From assembly GCA_015068545.1 (NCBI GenBank), contig SVKH01000006.1:1-24194 (forward strand): DNA of 24,194 nucleotides, in the 5' to 3' direction. The notes beneath the pieces were generated by a model. It was not told the DNA's origin. It saw only the letters and a program-made list of their open reading frames with translations, and did not search any database. The DNA is from Oscillospiraceae bacterium. Its GTDB lineage: Bacteria > Bacillota > Clostridia > UBA1381. Position 1 is the stretch's first letter; each line of letters opens with the position of its first letter. The position numbers and the translations under genes are program-made. Of the stretch, positions 24,071 to 24,194 are shown in pieces.

Positions 24071-24194
24071 TGGTCAAGCCCTCGGACTATTAGTATCAAT
24101 CAGCTAAATATGTTACCACACTTACACCTTTGACCTATCAACCATGTAGTCTTCATGGGTCCTTACCAGCCTACGCTGTGGGAAATCTTATCTT
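24071..24194 (-). rRNA. rrl: 23S ribosomal RNA, 3' end (partial)
   Basis: On the minus strand the last ~124 bases of 23S: CATGAAGACTACATGGTTGA, GTGTAAGTGTGGTAACATAT and the closing TAATAGTCCGAGGGCTTGACC. The gene runs out of the window on the right. The 23S-5S spacer (23959-24070) is 112 bases and shows no tRNA. Confidence 0.95.

Overview
The window looks like a chromosomal segment of a low-GC, Gram-positive anaerobe of the Clostridia (Bacillota). The signs are strong AGGAGG-type ribosome binding sites, consensus sigma-A promoters, encoded CCA ends on the tRNAs, S-layer-homology and copper-amine-oxidase-N domains on secreted proteins, a RadC with a clostridial-type neighbourhood, and L-rhamnose catabolism. 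A gut or plant-polysaccharide-degrading clostridium would fit, but genus cannot be fixed from the sequence alone.

Left part (1-8890, genes on the minus strand). L-rhamnose genes rhaB and rhaA form a two-gene unit with no aldolase, transporter or regulator beside them. They are followed, in coordinate order, by a PqqD-like small protein and an OPT-family oligopeptide transporter, which form a tight pair with their own promoter. Next come a cytosolic M20 Xaa-His dipeptidase (pepD) and then radC. radC is led by a 52-residue ribbon-helix-helix regulator, and a perfect 14-bp inverted repeat overlaps the promoter of that pair.

Middle (8809-14043). Divergent from the radC unit is a complete three-gene cassette for UDP-N-acetyl-L-fucosamine (fnlA-fnlB-fnlC, also known as wbjBCD or capEFG). 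It has a near-consensus promoter but no glycosyltransferase or flippase. A convergent ZIP metal transporter follows. Then come three tRNAs in two transcription units, tRNA-Leu(CAG) and tRNA-Leu(GAG)-tRNA-Gln(CTG), both with perfect TTGACA-17-TATAAT promoters and strong terminators.

Right part. A hairpin-dense spacer leads to a promoter that drives a ~170-nt RNA predicted to fold into one long rod, followed by a terminator-like hairpin and two small membrane proteins that each end in a zinc ribbon. GAPDH (gap, minus strand) follows. The plus-strand operon vanZ-like / cardiolipin synthase / large SLH-GLUG surface protein points to cell-envelope work. A secreted VanY-type D,D-carboxypeptidase faces it and shares a bidirectional terminator. 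The right edge is the 3' end of an rRNA operon on the minus strand: 23S (partial), 5S, tRNA-Glu, tRNA-Ile2/Met(CAT), terminator.

The most interesting items are the rod-shaped RNA upstream of the twin zinc-ribbon genes, the RHH-radC unit with its operator, the OPT-PqqD pair, and a set of unexplained inverted-repeat elements in the spacers.
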